Source: DAOUAT01 sp964551735 (GTDB lineage: Bacteria; Chloroflexota; Anaerolineae; CG2-30-64-16). From it: a DNA stretch of 64,000 nt. The stretch is from the NCBI GenBank assembly GCA_964551735.1, contig CAZKEF010000015.1, positions 1-64,000 on the forward strand, read 5' to 3'. The position numbers were made by a program, and so were the translations under genes. The notes beneath the pieces are model-generated. The model was given only the letters and a program-made list of their open reading frames with translations. It had not been told where the DNA came from and did not search any database. Each line of letters opens with the position of its first letter. Position 1 is the first letter of the stretch. Positions 7,324-16,212 of this stretch are shown piece by piece.

Positions 7324-9404
7324 GGGACGACCCCCGCGGCTTCTTGCGTGGGCCGGGTTGCGAAATAGGCGTTCAGCACCTCGGCGGCCACCGGCGCGGC
7401 CACAGCCGAGCCCTCGCCGCCGTTGGCGACGAATACGGTGACCACGATCTCCGGGTCAACATAGGGCGCGAACGCGGTGAACCATGCGTGGGTGGGCAGG
7501 TTATCTTTGTCATCGCGGTCCTCTTGCCCGTCTTTGTTCTCGTCACGGAAGAACTCGGCCGTGCCGGTCTTGCCGGCCACGGCCACGCCCGGCACCTTGA
7601 CGCGCGTGGCGGTGCCGTTGTACCAGTTGACCGTGCCGTACATGCCCTCGCGCACCGTATCGAGGAACTTGGGGTCAACGGGCGCTTCGCGCAGCAAGAC
7701 CGGCTCGAAGGGTCGCACCACCTGGCCCTGATCATCGGTGATGAAGTCGACCAGTTGCGGCTTCCACAGGTAGCCGCGATTGGCGACAGCGGCTGTGGCG
7801 TTGGCCATCTGCAGGGGGGTGGCTAGGATGTAGCCCTGGCCGATGCTCATGTTGTAGGTGTCGCCGGTCAGCCAGTTTTCGGCGTAGTTGATGCGCTTCC
7901 ACCTGGAGTCAGGCACCAGGCCGCGGGCCTCACCCGGCAGCTCGATGCCGGTCGGCGTGCCCAGGCCGAACGCCCGCGCGTATTCGCCGACCCGTCTGGA
8001 ACCCAAGCCGTTGAACAGTTTCGGGTAGCCCCCGCCCAGCATGTAGAAGAAGATGTCGTCTGACACGGCCAACGCCTGGCGCACGGTGTCCAGCCCGTGG
8101 CCGTAGCCGTATTTGTGTGTCCACGAATAGAAGGGCTGCGCCAGCGAGGCATCCCAGGGCGCGTACTCGTTGGGCAGCCAGATGATGCCGTCGTTTCGGC
8201 CATCGAACCCGTCACCCAGCCGGGTGTTGATGCCGATCACGCCCTCTTCCAGCCCCGCGGCCGACACGATGATCTTGAAGATCGAGCCGGGCGGATATTG
8301 CCCGCCGATGGCCAGGTTGTAGAGGGGCAGATCCGGATCGTTAGTGAGGGCTGCGTAGGCTTCGGCGGTGATCCCTTTGGCGAACAGGTTGTTGTCGTAG
8401 CTGGGCAGGCTCACCAACGCCAGCACCTTGCCGTTGCGCGGGTCCTGGGCGATAACCACGCCTTGCGTCGCCCGCGTGAAGCCGGATGAGCTGTCAAGGG
8501 TTGCTTGCAGCACACGGGTAGCCGTCTGCTGCAGCCCCAGGTCCAGGGCCAATACCAGATTGTGGCCGGGAACCTCCGGCTCCGAGAGGCCTACAGTGCG
8601 GATCTGGCGGCCGTGCACGTCCACCTCGATGATCTGGCGCCCCGGTTCTCCGCGCAGCTCAGCTTCCTGGGTGGCTTCCAGGCCCACCAGGCCCACCTGC
8701 TCGTTGCGCTGATAGCCTCGTTCCTGGTAATCCTCCAGTTGCTCCGCAGGGATGTGTCCCATGTAGCCGATGATGTGGGCCGAGAGCGCGCCGCTGGGGT
8801 AATCCCGGATCGGCTCCAGCACCAATTGCACCCCCGGCAGGTTGACGGCATCTTCGGCGATGCGGAAGGCTGTAGCCTCTTTGATATACCGGGCCACCGT
8901 GATGGGGCGATACGCGCCGCCCAGTTCGCCCGCAATGATGTTCTCTTCGATTTCGGCACGGGGCATCACCCAGGGCTGGCGCTCCGGGATCTGGAAGACC
9001 GGGGCCGGTGTCGGTTCTTCGGCCGCGGCCGGCGCGGGTGTCGGGGTGGGCGCCAGATCCGGCACGGGGTGCGTCAAGAGCGCCAGCAGGCGATCCAGCA
9101 CCGCGGCCTGTGCTGCATCCTCCGCCTCGTCATCATCGGCGCGCGGCAGGTCACCCGGCACCACCACCACGGTAAAGCTGGGCCGGTTGCGGGCCAGGAT
9201 CTCGCCGTTGCGGTCGTAGATGACCCCGCGCGGGGCCGCGATGTCCACTTGCCGCAGGCGGTTGCGATCGGCCAACAGGCGATACTGCTCGCCTGCCACC
9301 ATCTGGATCTGCCACAGCCGCGTCAGCAGCACGACCGTCACGATAACGATAATGGTGCGCAGCAGGGTCAGCCGGCCCGATCTCGGTTCTTTTCCGCCGC
9401 GCAT
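7320..9404 (-). CDS. mrdA: Penicillin-binding protein 2 (elongasome transpeptidase)
   Basis: Class B PBP (694 aa), membrane-anchored by one N-terminal helix (about residues 13-30), cross-linking peptidoglycan during rod elongation. The dimerisation domain begins at I-A-A-P-R-G-V-I-Y-D-R-N-G. The transpeptidase nucleophile is in Y-P-P-G-S-I-F-K (about residue 372), followed by an S-D-D motif and by G-K-T-G-T-A near residue 610. A Pro/Ala-rich insertion (P-T-P-T-P-A-P-A-A-A, about residues 115-135) interrupts the pedestal domain. It lies between mreD (3-bp gap) and rodA (4-bp overlap). Confidence 0.95.
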   Translation of the reverse strand: MRGGKEPRSGRLTLLRTIIVIVTVVLLTRLWQIQMVAGEQYRLLADRNRLRQVDIAAPRGVIYDRNGEILARNRPSFTVVVVPGDLPRADDDEAEDAAQAAVLDRLLALLTHPVPDLAPTPTPAPAAAEEPTPAPVFQIPERQPWVMPRAEIEENIIAGELGGAYRPITVARYIKEATAFRIAEDAVNLPGVQLVLEPIRDYPSGALSAHIIGYMGHIPAEQLEDYQERGYQRNEQVGLVGLEATQEAELRGEPGRQIIEVDVHGRQIRTVGLSEPEVPGHNLVLALDLGLQQTATRVLQATLDSSSGFTRATQGVVIAQDPRNGKVLALVSLPSYDNNLFAKGITAEAYAALTNDPDLPLYNLAIGGQYPPGSIFKIIVSAAGLEEGVIGINTRLGDGFDGRNDGIIWLPNEYAPWDASLAQPFYSWTHKYGYGHGLDTVRQALAVSDDIFFYMLGGGYPKLFNGLGSRRVGEYARAFGLGTPTGIELPGEARGLVPDSRWKRINYAENWLTGDTYNMSIGQGYILATPLQMANATAAVANRGYLWKPQLVDFITDDQGQVVRPFEPVLLREAPVDPKFLDTVREGMYGTVNWYNGTATRVKVPGVAVAGKTGTAEFFRDENKDGQEDRDDKDNLPTHAWFTAFAPYVDPEIVVTVFVANGGEGSAVAAPVAAEVLNAYFATRPTQEAAGVVP

Positions 9405-9407
9405 TGG

Positions 9408-9935
9408 CTACAACTCCATGTTCGGGACGCCCAGTTGGTTCACCTCCCAACGCAGGAGGGGGTAAACCAACGCCATCAGCAGCATGTTAAGCGCCAACTC
9501 CGGCGCGATGACGCGCAGGGTCGTGCCATACCAATCAGCCGGCACACCGCTCAACTGCCGGATGAGCAGCACGATCCAGCCGTAGATGGGCGTGGCCAGG
9601 GCAACCAGCAAAACCGGCAGCGCCAGGTTATTGGCGAAGACGCTGTTCCGGCCGATCCCGGCGAGAAAGGTGGTTGGCAACAGCGCCAACGAAGACGTGC
9701 CCAGCGGCGCGCCGGCCACCAGGTCGATCCCCAGCCCGCCCAGGAAGCCCCACGTCAGGCCGTCGCTGACGCTGCGCAGCAGGCTCACGCAGATCACCAC
9801 TGTGAGGAGCAGGTTGGGGCTGGCCCCGAAGAAGCGGACGCGTGAAAGCAACGTCCCCTGCACCAGCACGATCAGCGCCAGGGCAGATGCCATCCAATAG
9901 AGGTGTGCTGTGCGCATGCTGCGTTGGGTAACCAT
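9408..9935 (-). CDS. mreD: Rod-shape-determining membrane protein
   Basis: A small polytopic membrane protein (175 aa from this start) of the Mre complex, with about five hydrophobic helices and the family stretch G-A-S-P-N-L-L-L-T-V-V-I and a glycine-rich G-F-L-G-G-L-G-I-D-L. The ATG at 9935 follows the mreC stop by one nucleotide (TGACATG); an ATG six codons further in is also possible. Identity rests on weak sequence conservation plus a perfect syntenic position between mreC and pbp2. Confidence 0.88.
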   Translation of the reverse strand: MVTQRSMRTAHLYWMASALALIVLVQGTLLSRVRFFGASPNLLLTVVICVSLLRSVSDGLTWGFLGGLGIDLVAGAPLGTSSLALLPTTFLAGIGRNSVFANNLALPVLLVALATPIYGWIVLLIRQLSGVPADWYGTTLRVIAPELALNMLLMALVYPLLRWEVNQLGVPNMEL

Positions 9936-9936
9936 G

Positions 9937-10800
9937 TCATCCCACGCTATCAGGTTCAGCCGGCTGGCCGGGCAGCGGCTCAAAGTTGGTGATGACCAAC
10001 ACGAACTCCAGCCGGTCGAAGTTCACGGTCGGCCGCACCACGGCCTGTTGGAACATGTCGAAGTCGCGCTGTTTGACCTCGACGATCTGGCCGATCACCA
10101 GGTTCTTGGGAAAGTTGCCGCCCAGGCCCGAAGTGATCACCTCGTCACCGACGCTGATATCCGCGTCCTGGGGGATGTAATCCATCACCGGCAAAGAGCC
10201 GGCCCGGCCGTTGACCACCCCGACGGCGCGGCTGTTCTCGCGCTTGACCCTGGCCTGCACGCCGCTGCTCGGATCGGTCATCAGCAGCACGGTGGACGAC
10301 CGCAGCCCGGCCTGATGGATGCGGCCTACCAGGCCCCGCTCCGTGACTACTGGCATGCCCGGTTTGATGCCGTGTTCGGCGCCCAGGTCAATAGTCAGCG
10401 TCGCGAGATAGTTCAGCGGTTCCTGGCTGATGACGCGCGCGATGACCTGGCCACCGCTGAAATCGTAGTACGGGTTAAGCTGCCTGAAGCGCAAGAGCTC
10501 GCGAAGCTGTTGGTTTTCAACTTCCAGTTCCTTGAGCCGTGTGTTTTCAATGATCAGCGTATCCACCTGGGTCTGCATCTGGCGGTTCATGCTTCGCAAC
10601 GTGCGCAACTCCCGCGCTGTGGTCAAGACGTTGTCTATCTGCCGGCCCAGCCCGTTGAAGACTGTCAGGAATGGTCGCGCCGCCGTGCGTAACACGCCCT
10701 CTACCGGTGCTAGCCGGCCAGTGGACGACAGCACGAGCAACACGATGCTGATCATCGCCAGGATGATGAAAAGCGAGCCCCGCGGGGACGTGCGGTTCAT
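9937..10800 (-). CDS. mreC: Rod-shape-determining protein MreC
   Basis: A bitopic protein (287 aa) with one N-terminal membrane helix (about residues 9-28), a coiled coil (R-T-L-R-S-M-N-R-Q-M-Q, then N-T-R-L-K-E-L-E-V-E-N-Q-Q-L-R-E-L-L), and the periplasmic-type double beta-barrel (G-M-P-V-V-T-E-R-G-L-V-G-R, later D-E-V-I-T-S-G-L-G-G-N-F-P-K-N). It scaffolds MreB and PBP2 across the membrane. The ATG at 10800 gives a standard N-terminus but a weak ribosome site; a GTG at 10851 with GGGAG upstream is an alternative that would add 17 residues. Confidence 0.93.
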   Translation of the reverse strand: MNRTSPRGSLFIILAMISIVLLVLSSTGRLAPVEGVLRTAARPFLTVFNGLGRQIDNVLTTARELRTLRSMNRQMQTQVDTLIIENTRLKELEVENQQLRELLRFRQLNPYYDFSGGQVIARVISQEPLNYLATLTIDLGAEHGIKPGMPVVTERGLVGRIHQAGLRSSTVLLMTDPSSGVQARVKRENSRAVGVVNGRAGSLPVMDYIPQDADISVGDEVITSGLGGNFPKNLVIGQIVEVKQRDFDMFQQAVVRPTVNFDRLEFVLVITNFEPLPGQPAEPDSVG

Positions 10801-10859
10801 AGCTGTGTTAGCCTGCGAAAGCAGCACGGCGACAGGGTGACCGGGCCCCACGGAGCTCC

Positions 10860-10890
10860 CGTATCCCCACGTCGCCGCGTCTCACAAAGG
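10860..10890. repeat. CGCGTCTCC-type short word repeat
   Basis: TATCCCCACGTCGCCGCGTC occupies the mreB-mreC gap. The same word type is found in frame inside tilS (about 12615-12645) and between genes at about 36010-36040. Confidence 0.45.
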
Positions 10891-10902
10891 TTTTTTTCCG
10901 GT

Positions 10903-11964
10903 TCAGTGTAACGTGCTGCCACGGCTCATGCTGGCCAGCGTCTTTTCCAGGATCTCGAAGTGCTCCAGCACCATGCCGGACCCGCGCGCCACGCAACTCA
11001 ACGGGCTCTCGGCTACGTAGACCTTCATCTTGGTCTCTTCGGTTAGCCGTTGCGCCAGGCCCTTCAGCATCGCGCCGCCACCGGCCAGCGCGATGCCGTG
11101 TTCCATCAGGTCGGCCACCAGCTCGGGCGGCGTCTCGTCAATGGCCTGGCGGATGGTGTCCACGATGATGCCCACCGAGTTGCGCAGCGCCTCGCGCAGC
11201 TCCACGCTGCTGATGTCAATGGCCTCGGGTAGGCCGGTCACCAGGTTGCGGCCGCGCAGCTCCACCATCAGCTCGGGCTCCAGCGGATAGGCCGAACCGG
11301 CCTCGATCTTGACCTTTTCGGCCATCTGCTCGCCGATGAGCAGGTTATATTTCTGCTTGGCGTAGTTGATGATGTCTTCGTTCATCTCATCGCCGGCCAC
11401 GCGGATCGAACGGGCGACCACGATGCCGCCCAGCGACGTCACCGCCACCTCGGTGGTGCCGCCGCCGATGTCCACGATCATGCTGCCCAACGCCTCCGAG
11501 ACCGGCAGGCTGGCGCCGATGGCCGCGGCCATGGGCTCCTCGATCAGGTACGCCTCGCGCGCGCCTGCGCTGATAGTGGCATCGAAGACCGCACGCTTCT
11601 CCACCTCAGTGACGCCGGACGGGATGCCGACGACGACGCGCGGCCGGGGCACGCGCAGGATCATCCGCTCGTGCACCTTGTGGATGAAGTAGTGCAGCAT
11701 CTGCTCGGTGACGTCGAAGTCGGAGATCACGCCGTCCCGCAGCGGCCGGATCGCGATGATGTTGCCGGGGGTTCGGCCGACCATCGCCTTGGCCTCTGAG
11801 CCGATGGCGAGCACCTTCTTCGACTTCTTGTCAATCGCGACCACCGACGGCTCGTCAATCATGATGCCGCGGTTGCGCACATAGACCAGGGTGTTTGCTG
11901 TGCCCAGGTCAATACCGATATCCAGTGAAAACAGGCCGAGAAGCCAGTTGAGTGGGCTTACCAC
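10903..11964 (-). CDS. mreB: Actin-like rod-shape protein MreB
   Basis: Bacterial actin (353 aa) that organises elongation of the cell wall along the membrane. Nucleotide-binding motifs are D-I-G-I-D-L-G-T-A-N-T near residue 15 and V-D-I-G-G-G-T-T-E-V-A near residue 165; the last third carries the adenosine-side G-I-A-L-A-G-G-G-A-M-L. The start is GTG at 11964, with GGAG about 11 nt upstream and a consensus promoter 45-73 bp upstream. The short hydrophobic N-terminal stretch (L-N-W-L-L-G-L-F) could act as membrane anchor. First gene of the mreB-mreC-mreD-pbp2-rodA operon. Confidence 0.97.
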   Translation of the reverse strand: MVSPLNWLLGLFSLDIGIDLGTANTLVYVRNRGIMIDEPSVVAIDKKSKKVLAIGSEAKAMVGRTPGNIIAIRPLRDGVISDFDVTEQMLHYFIHKVHERMILRVPRPRVVVGIPSGVTEVEKRAVFDATISAGAREAYLIEEPMAAAIGASLPVSEALGSMIVDIGGGTTEVAVTSLGGIVVARSIRVAGDEMNEDIINYAKQKYNLLIGEQMAEKVKIEAGSAYPLEPELMVELRGRNLVTGLPEAIDISSVELREALRNSVGIIVDTIRQAIDETPPELVADLMEHGIALAGGGAMLKGLAQRLTEETKMKVYVAESPLSCVARGSGMVLEHFEILEKTLASMSRGSTLH

Positions 11965-12008
11965 GCGGTTTGCGCTCCTGTCGTGTACGTTTGAAATACA
12001 GTTTCGTG

Positions 12009-12037
12009 ATTATAGCATCCCAAAGCACAATGCCCAA
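12009..12037 (-). promoter_or_regulatory. Promoter of the mreB operon
   Basis: TTGGGC (12037-12032), 17 bp, TATAAT (12014-12009) on the minus strand, giving a leader of about 38 nt before the mreB GTG. It is divergent from the tilS promoter; the two -35 boxes are 16 bp apart. Confidence 0.85.
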
Positions 12038-12053
12038 ATGCATCATCCCGGCT

Positions 12054-12082
12054 TTGAGCTTTCGCCCGCGCCGTGCTATAGT
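12054..12082 (+). promoter_or_regulatory. Promoter of tilS, probably giving a leaderless or near-leaderless mRNA
   Basis: TTGAGC (12054-12059), 17 bp, TATAGT (12077-12082). The first ATG is only 11 nt after the -10 box, so transcription would start about 5 nt before the start codon, leaving no room for a Shine-Dalgarno site. Confidence 0.75.
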
Positions 12083-12093
12083 GAGCGAGAGAA

Positions 12094-13590
12094 ATGATGA
12101 GAGATCTGAACGTTCAAGTACAAGCTTACATCCGCCAGCACAGCCTGCTTGAACCGGGCGACGCGGCCGTCGTCGGTGTGTCGGGCGGGGCAGACTCGCT
12201 GTGCCTGCTGCACCTGCTACGCGCCCTGGCCCCCGCGCTGAGCGTCCGGCTCCACGTGGCGCACCTGAACCACCGCCTGCGCGGGGCCGAGGCCGACGCG
12301 GACGCGGCGTCCGTCGCTATGCTGGCGGCCGATTGGGACCTGCCGTGCACGGTGGGCCGGGTTGACGTAGCTGCGCTGGCTGCTGCGCCCGGCGTCTCGC
12401 TGGAGGAAGCGGCCCGCCACGCGCGCTACCGTTTTCTGGCCGGTGTCGCAGCCGAGGCCGGCGCCACTGTCATCGCTGTGGGCCACAATGCGGACGACCA
12501 GGCTGAAACGGTGCTGATGCACTTCCTGCGGGGCAGCGGGGTCGCCGGCCTGCGCGGGATGCTGCCGCGCATCCCTCTGGGCGATTACCGGCTGGGCGGG
12601 CAGGCCCCCAGCCCTCTCCGCGTCTCCGCGTCTCCGTGTCTCCTCGTCCGGCCGTTGCTGAACATCCCGCGTGCTGAAATCGAGGCCTACTGCGCGCAAC
12701 ACGGCCTGGCCCCGCGCTTCGACCGCAGCAACGAGGATACCACCTTCTATCGCAACCGCCTGCGCCACGAGCTTCTCCCGCTGCTGGAGACCTATAACCC
12801 CAACATCCGCGCGATCCTGGCGCATACTGCCGAGGTGCTGACCGGCGACTACGAGGTGCTGCGCCAGCAGACTGCGGCCGCGTGGGCCGCGGTCGCGCTC
12901 CCTGCTGGCCCCGCTGAGGTGCGGTTTGACCTGGCGCGCTGGCGCGATCTGCCGCTGGGCTTGCAGCGCGCCACCGTGCGTGAGGCGGCCGCGCGGTTGC
13001 GGTGGAGCCTGCGCGATATCGGCTGGGAGCATGTTGAGACGGCGGTGCAGCTCGCCCGCCGGGGTGTCACCGGTCAGGAAGCGACCCTGCCCTCCGGCCT
13101 GGCGCTGGCAATCAGTTACGGCGTGCTGCGGGTGGCCGAGACCGCTGCACCCTGGCCGGCCGGTGTGCCGCAGATCGCCGGGCCGATCGCGCTGCCCCAT
13201 AACGGCGCTCTTGACCTGGGCGGCGGCTGGCGCGTGATAGTGGCGCGCGTTTTGCGGGCGGCCCTGCCGGCCGACTTTGCAGCTAACCCCGATCCCTGGG
13301 CTGCCTGGCTGGATGCGGACGCCGTGGGGCCAGCGCTCCATCTGCGGCCGCGCGCGCCCGGTGACCGCTTCTGCCCCCAGGGGATGGGCGGCCAGGTTGT
13401 GCGTGTCAATGAGTTCATGATCAACGCCAAGGCGCCGCGGGCTGTGCGGGCTGGCTGGCCGCTGCTGATCGGGTCAGGTGGCATCGCCTGGCTCCCCGGC
13501 CTGCGCTTGGACGAGCGCGTGGCGGTCGGCCCCGCGACGCGTTGGGTTTGGCACGTGCGTTTCACGCAGTTGCCAACCCCTAGAGAATAG
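12094..13590 (+). CDS. tilS: tRNA(Ile)-lysidine synthase
   Basis: Modifies C34 of tRNA-Ile(CAU) to lysidine using ATP and lysine, which makes it read AUA. The N-terminal PP-loop ATPase shows GVSGGADSLCLLHLL (about residues 28-42), then the H-L-N-H-R-L-R-G segment and G-H-N-A-D-D-Q-A-E-T. C-terminal TilS substrate-binding domains follow to residue 498. Start 12094 or 12097 (two adjacent ATGs). About residues 171-187 (Q-A-P-S-P-L-R-V-S-A-S-P-C-L) are encoded by a CGCGTCTCC word repeat inserted in frame between conserved blocks. Divergent from mreB. Confidence 0.95.
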   Translation: MMRDLNVQVQAYIRQHSLLEPGDAAVVGVSGGADSLCLLHLLRALAPALSVRLHVAHLNHRLRGAEADADAASVAMLAADWDLPCTVGRVDVAALAAAPGVSLEEAARHARYRFLAGVAAEAGATVIAVGHNADDQAETVLMHFLRGSGVAGLRGMLPRIPLGDYRLGGQAPSPLRVSASPCLLVRPLLNIPRAEIEAYCAQHGLAPRFDRSNEDTTFYRNRLRHELLPLLETYNPNIRAILAHTAEVLTGDYEVLRQQTAAAWAAVALPAGPAEVRFDLARWRDLPLGLQRATVREAAARLRWSLRDIGWEHVETAVQLARRGVTGQEATLPSGLALAISYGVLRVAETAAPWPAGVPQIAGPIALPHNGALDLGGGWRVIVARVLRAALPADFAANPDPWAAWLDADAVGPALHLRPRAPGDRFCPQGMGGQVVRVNEFMINAKAPRAVRAGWPLLIGSGGIAWLPGLRLDERVAVGPATRWVWHVRFTQLPTPRE

Positions 13591-13608
13591 GGTATCATCG
13601 GTGTTCTT

Positions 13609-14802
13609 ATGACCGCGACCGTCATCCTTCACCCCGGCAAAGACAAGCCGGTCCGCCAGCACCACCCGTGGATCTTCTCTGGGGCCATTGCCCGCGTCGA
13701 CGGCCGGGCCGAACCGGGTGACATCGTCGAGGTGGCCGACGCGACCGGCCGTTGGCTGGCGCGCGGTTACTTCAATCCCCGGTCGCAGATCGCGGTGCGG
13801 CTGCTCGCCTGGGATCCCGACTGCCCGATAGACGTCGACTTCTGGCGCGGCCGGCTGGCGTCCGCGGCCGCTAGCCGGGAGGCGTTGGGCCTGAGCCGGG
13901 CTGCCGGCGCCTATCGCCTGGTCTACGCCGAAAGCGATGGCCTGCCGGGCCTGATGGTGGACCGCTACGGCGCCTGGCTGGTCGTCCAGTTTCTGACCTT
14001 GGGGGTGGACGTCCGGCGCGAGCTGCTGCTGGATCTCCTGGCGTCGTTGTTCGCGCCCGCGGGCATCGTGGAACGCTCGGACGCGGCCGTGCGCCGGCAG
14101 GAGGGGCTCCCGCTGCGCAGCGGCCCGGCGCGCGGCCAACCCCCCCCGGCCGACCTGGTGGTCACCGAGCACGGCTATCGTTTCCCGGCCGACCTGCTGG
14201 GCGGTCAGAAGACCGGGTTTTACGTGGACCAACGTGAGAACCGGCGCGTTGTCGCTGCCCATGCGGTCGGCCGGCGGGTGCTGAACGCGTTCAGTTTCAC
14301 CAGCGCGTTCGGGGTCTACGCGCTGGCCGGCGGCGCGATTCACGTCACCAACGTGGACAGCTCCTACGACGCGCTGGCCGGTGCGGAAACCGCGCTGCGC
14401 CTCAACGGCTTTGACCCCGACCGGCAGGCCGAGAGCATCTGCGGCGATGTGTTCCAGGTGTTGCGTTCCATGCGGGACGAGGGGCGGCAGTTCGACCTGG
14501 TGATCCTAGACCCGCCGAAGTTCGCCCGCAGCAAGGCCGAACTGGACGGCGCGACGCGCGGCTACAAGGACATCAACCTGCTGGGCTTGAAGCTACTGGC
14601 GCCGGGCGGTCTGCTGGCCACCTTCTCTTGTTCGGGTCTGGTGACGCCGGATCTGTTTCAGAAGATCGTGTTCGGGGCCAGCGTGGACGCCGGCCGGGAC
14701 GCGCAGATCATCGCCAAGCTGGGCCAGGGGCCCGACCATCCTATCCTGCTCAGCTTTCCGGAGGGGGAGTATTTGAAGGGGTTGTTGTGCCGGGTAGGGT
14801 GA
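13609..14802 (+). CDS. rlmI: Class I rRNA (cytosine-C5) methyltransferase, RlmI-like
   Basis: A 397-aa SAM-dependent methyltransferase of the RlmI/YccW family, which methylates C1962 of 23S rRNA in E. coli. It has an N-terminal PUA domain (H-P-W-I-F-S-G-A-I, then G-D-I-V-E-V, W-L-A-R-G-Y-F-N-P), the Y-V-D-Q-R-E-N-R segment, a Rossmann domain with L-N-A-F-S-F-T-S-A-F-G, motif IV L-D-P-P-K-F-A-R-S and motif VI F-S-C-S-G with the catalytic cysteine. It starts 18 bp after tilS and is probably co-transcribed. The orthologous target base is inferred, not shown. Confidence 0.9.
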   Translation: MTATVILHPGKDKPVRQHHPWIFSGAIARVDGRAEPGDIVEVADATGRWLARGYFNPRSQIAVRLLAWDPDCPIDVDFWRGRLASAAASREALGLSRAAGAYRLVYAESDGLPGLMVDRYGAWLVVQFLTLGVDVRRELLLDLLASLFAPAGIVERSDAAVRRQEGLPLRSGPARGQPPPADLVVTEHGYRFPADLLGGQKTGFYVDQRENRRVVAAHAVGRRVLNAFSFTSAFGVYALAGGAIHVTNVDSSYDALAGAETALRLNGFDPDRQAESICGDVFQVLRSMRDEGRQFDLVILDPPKFARSKAELDGATRGYKDINLLGLKLLAPGGLLATFSCSGLVTPDLFQKIVFGASVDAGRDAQIIAKLGQGPDHPILLSFPEGEYLKGLLCRVG

Positions 14803-15054
14803 ATGTCAAATGTTGAAAGTACGAGGTTCGATGTGCGATGGACGATTGATAGGGTGAGGGGAGACGCTGTGAGGGAATCGGTAGATAGGAAGGTCATGCT
14901 GAGCGGGTTAACCAGCCAACATGCGTCGCGACGAGATCCCAGCGAAGCATCTCTGCGCAACGGCGGGAAGTCAGCTGTCTGGAATCGAGGCTTTGGCTGG
15001 TCTATTTCGTTAACTGACGGACCGGCGAAAGCTTCCAGTCCAGCTCTGAGGGGA
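14803..15054. repeat. Intergenic repeats between rlmI and the GH99 gene
   Basis: About 250 bp without a convincing gene. They hold a GAATGTCAAATG/ATGTGCGATGGACG word, a GTCATGCTGAGCGGGTT element (14893 on) with CAGCGAAGCATCTCTGCGCA, and a degenerate half of the GGAATCGAGGCTTT palindrome near 14983. An open frame continues upstream from the GH99 gene through this DNA but looks like repeat translation. Confidence 0.55.
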
Positions 15055-16182
15055 ATGTCGAGGTTGATCGCGATTGCTATCCTGCTCTTTTTCGCCGCGG
15101 CCATCCTGCCCGCGGCCCAGGCGCAGGCACCGGAGCGGCTGGTGCTGGCATTCTATTACACCTGGTTCGACGAGCACAGTTGGGGACCGGACAAGGTGCC
15201 CGATGTGCCGGTGGAAACCTACGTCTCGCGCGACCGCGGGATCATGGCGCGGCACATCGAGCAGGCCAAGGCGGCCGGGATTGACGCGTTCGTGGTGTCG
15301 TGGCTCGGCCCTCGGGTCGAGTACAACCAGACCGAGACCAACTTCCGCGCCATGCTGGACGAGGCGGCCGCGCGCGGCTTCCGGCTGGCGGTGGATTTCG
15401 AGGTGACATCGCAGTTCTTGGGGGGTGTCGGAGATGTGCAGGCCGCGCTCGCGACGCTGCTGGCGACCCATGCGCAGCACCCGGCCTACCTGCGCTCCGA
15501 CGGCAAGCCGGTGATCTTCTTCTGGCGGCAACAGCGCTTCAGCACCGAGACCTGGGCCGCCATCCGGGCCGCGGCGGATCCGGGCCGCAACAGCATATGG
15601 ATCCAGGAAGGGGTGGACGTGGCGCCGCTGACGGTGTTCGACGGGCATCACCTCTACTCGGTGACCTGGGCCAACCGCACCGACATGAGCTATACCGCCA
15701 ACAAGTTCGCGCGGCTGGTGCGGGGCAAGGCCGCGGCGCTGGGCGCGCCCAAGGTCTATGTGGCCACCGTCATGCCGGGGTATGACGACCGCAAGACCGG
15801 CCGGGGCAACGCGTTCGCCGTTGGCCGCGAGGATGGCGCGTACTACGCCCGCTCGTGGCAGGCCGCCATCGGCAGCCAGCCGGACTGGATCGTGATCACC
15901 AGCTTCAACGAATGGCCCGAGGGCACCTACATCGAGCCGAGCCGGGCCCATGGCACGAAATACCTAGAGCTGACCGCGCAGTGGGCGGCCGCGTTCCGCG
16001 GTTCGGCCCCGCCGCCCGCGCCAGCTATTGCGCAGGTCGCGAAGGCGGCCGTAGCGGCTCCGCCACCGGCCATTGCGACGCCGCGCCCCACGCCCACGGT
16101 TGTCCCGACGCCAACACCGACCCGGCCGCCCGTCCCGCCGGAGCCGGTGTTTAGGCTGCCGAATGGGTTGTATGTGCGTTAG
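15055..16182 (+). CDS. Secreted GH99-like (endo-alpha-mannosidase family) glycosidase
   Basis: A 375-aa exported protein. Residues 1-23 form a signal peptide ending at A-Q-A. The body matches the glycoside hydrolase 99 pattern: A-F-Y-Y-T-W-F near the mature N-terminus, H-I-E-Q-A-K-A-A-G-I-D-A-F-V-V-S-W, F-R-L-A-V-D-F-E, and the late S-F-N-E-W-P-E-G-T-Y-I-E-P with the acidic residues expected in the active site. Such enzymes cleave within alpha-mannan or N-glycan type chains. A Pro/Thr-rich tail (about residues 318-365) may be a surface linker. The start is set by the signal peptide; its AGGGGA site is very close to the ATG, so this start is moderately certain. Confidence 0.8.
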   Translation: MSRLIAIAILLFFAAAILPAAQAQAPERLVLAFYYTWFDEHSWGPDKVPDVPVETYVSRDRGIMARHIEQAKAAGIDAFVVSWLGPRVEYNQTETNFRAMLDEAAARGFRLAVDFEVTSQFLGGVGDVQAALATLLATHAQHPAYLRSDGKPVIFFWRQQRFSTETWAAIRAAADPGRNSIWIQEGVDVAPLTVFDGHHLYSVTWANRTDMSYTANKFARLVRGKAAALGAPKVYVATVMPGYDDRKTGRGNAFAVGREDGAYYARSWQAAIGSQPDWIVITSFNEWPEGTYIEPSRAHGTKYLELTAQWAAAFRGSAPPPAPAIAQVAKAAVAAPPPAIATPRPTPTVVPTPTPTRPPVPPEPVFRLPNGLYVR

Positions 16183-16212
16183 ACATCCTTTCTATCGTTC
16201 CCGGAGGAGTTC

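Noticed and set aside
8505..9845. A 446-codon plus-strand ORF across pbp2 and mreD
   Set aside because: It is antisense to strongly supported pbp2 and mreD and its translation has no domain-like character; a GC-rich shadow.
12217..13341. A 374-codon minus-strand ORF over tilS
   Set aside because: Antisense shadow of tilS, whose PP-loop motifs are clear.
14803..15054. An N-terminal extension of the GH99 protein from 14803
   Set aside because: The extension is translated from intergenic repeats and precedes a clear signal peptide.
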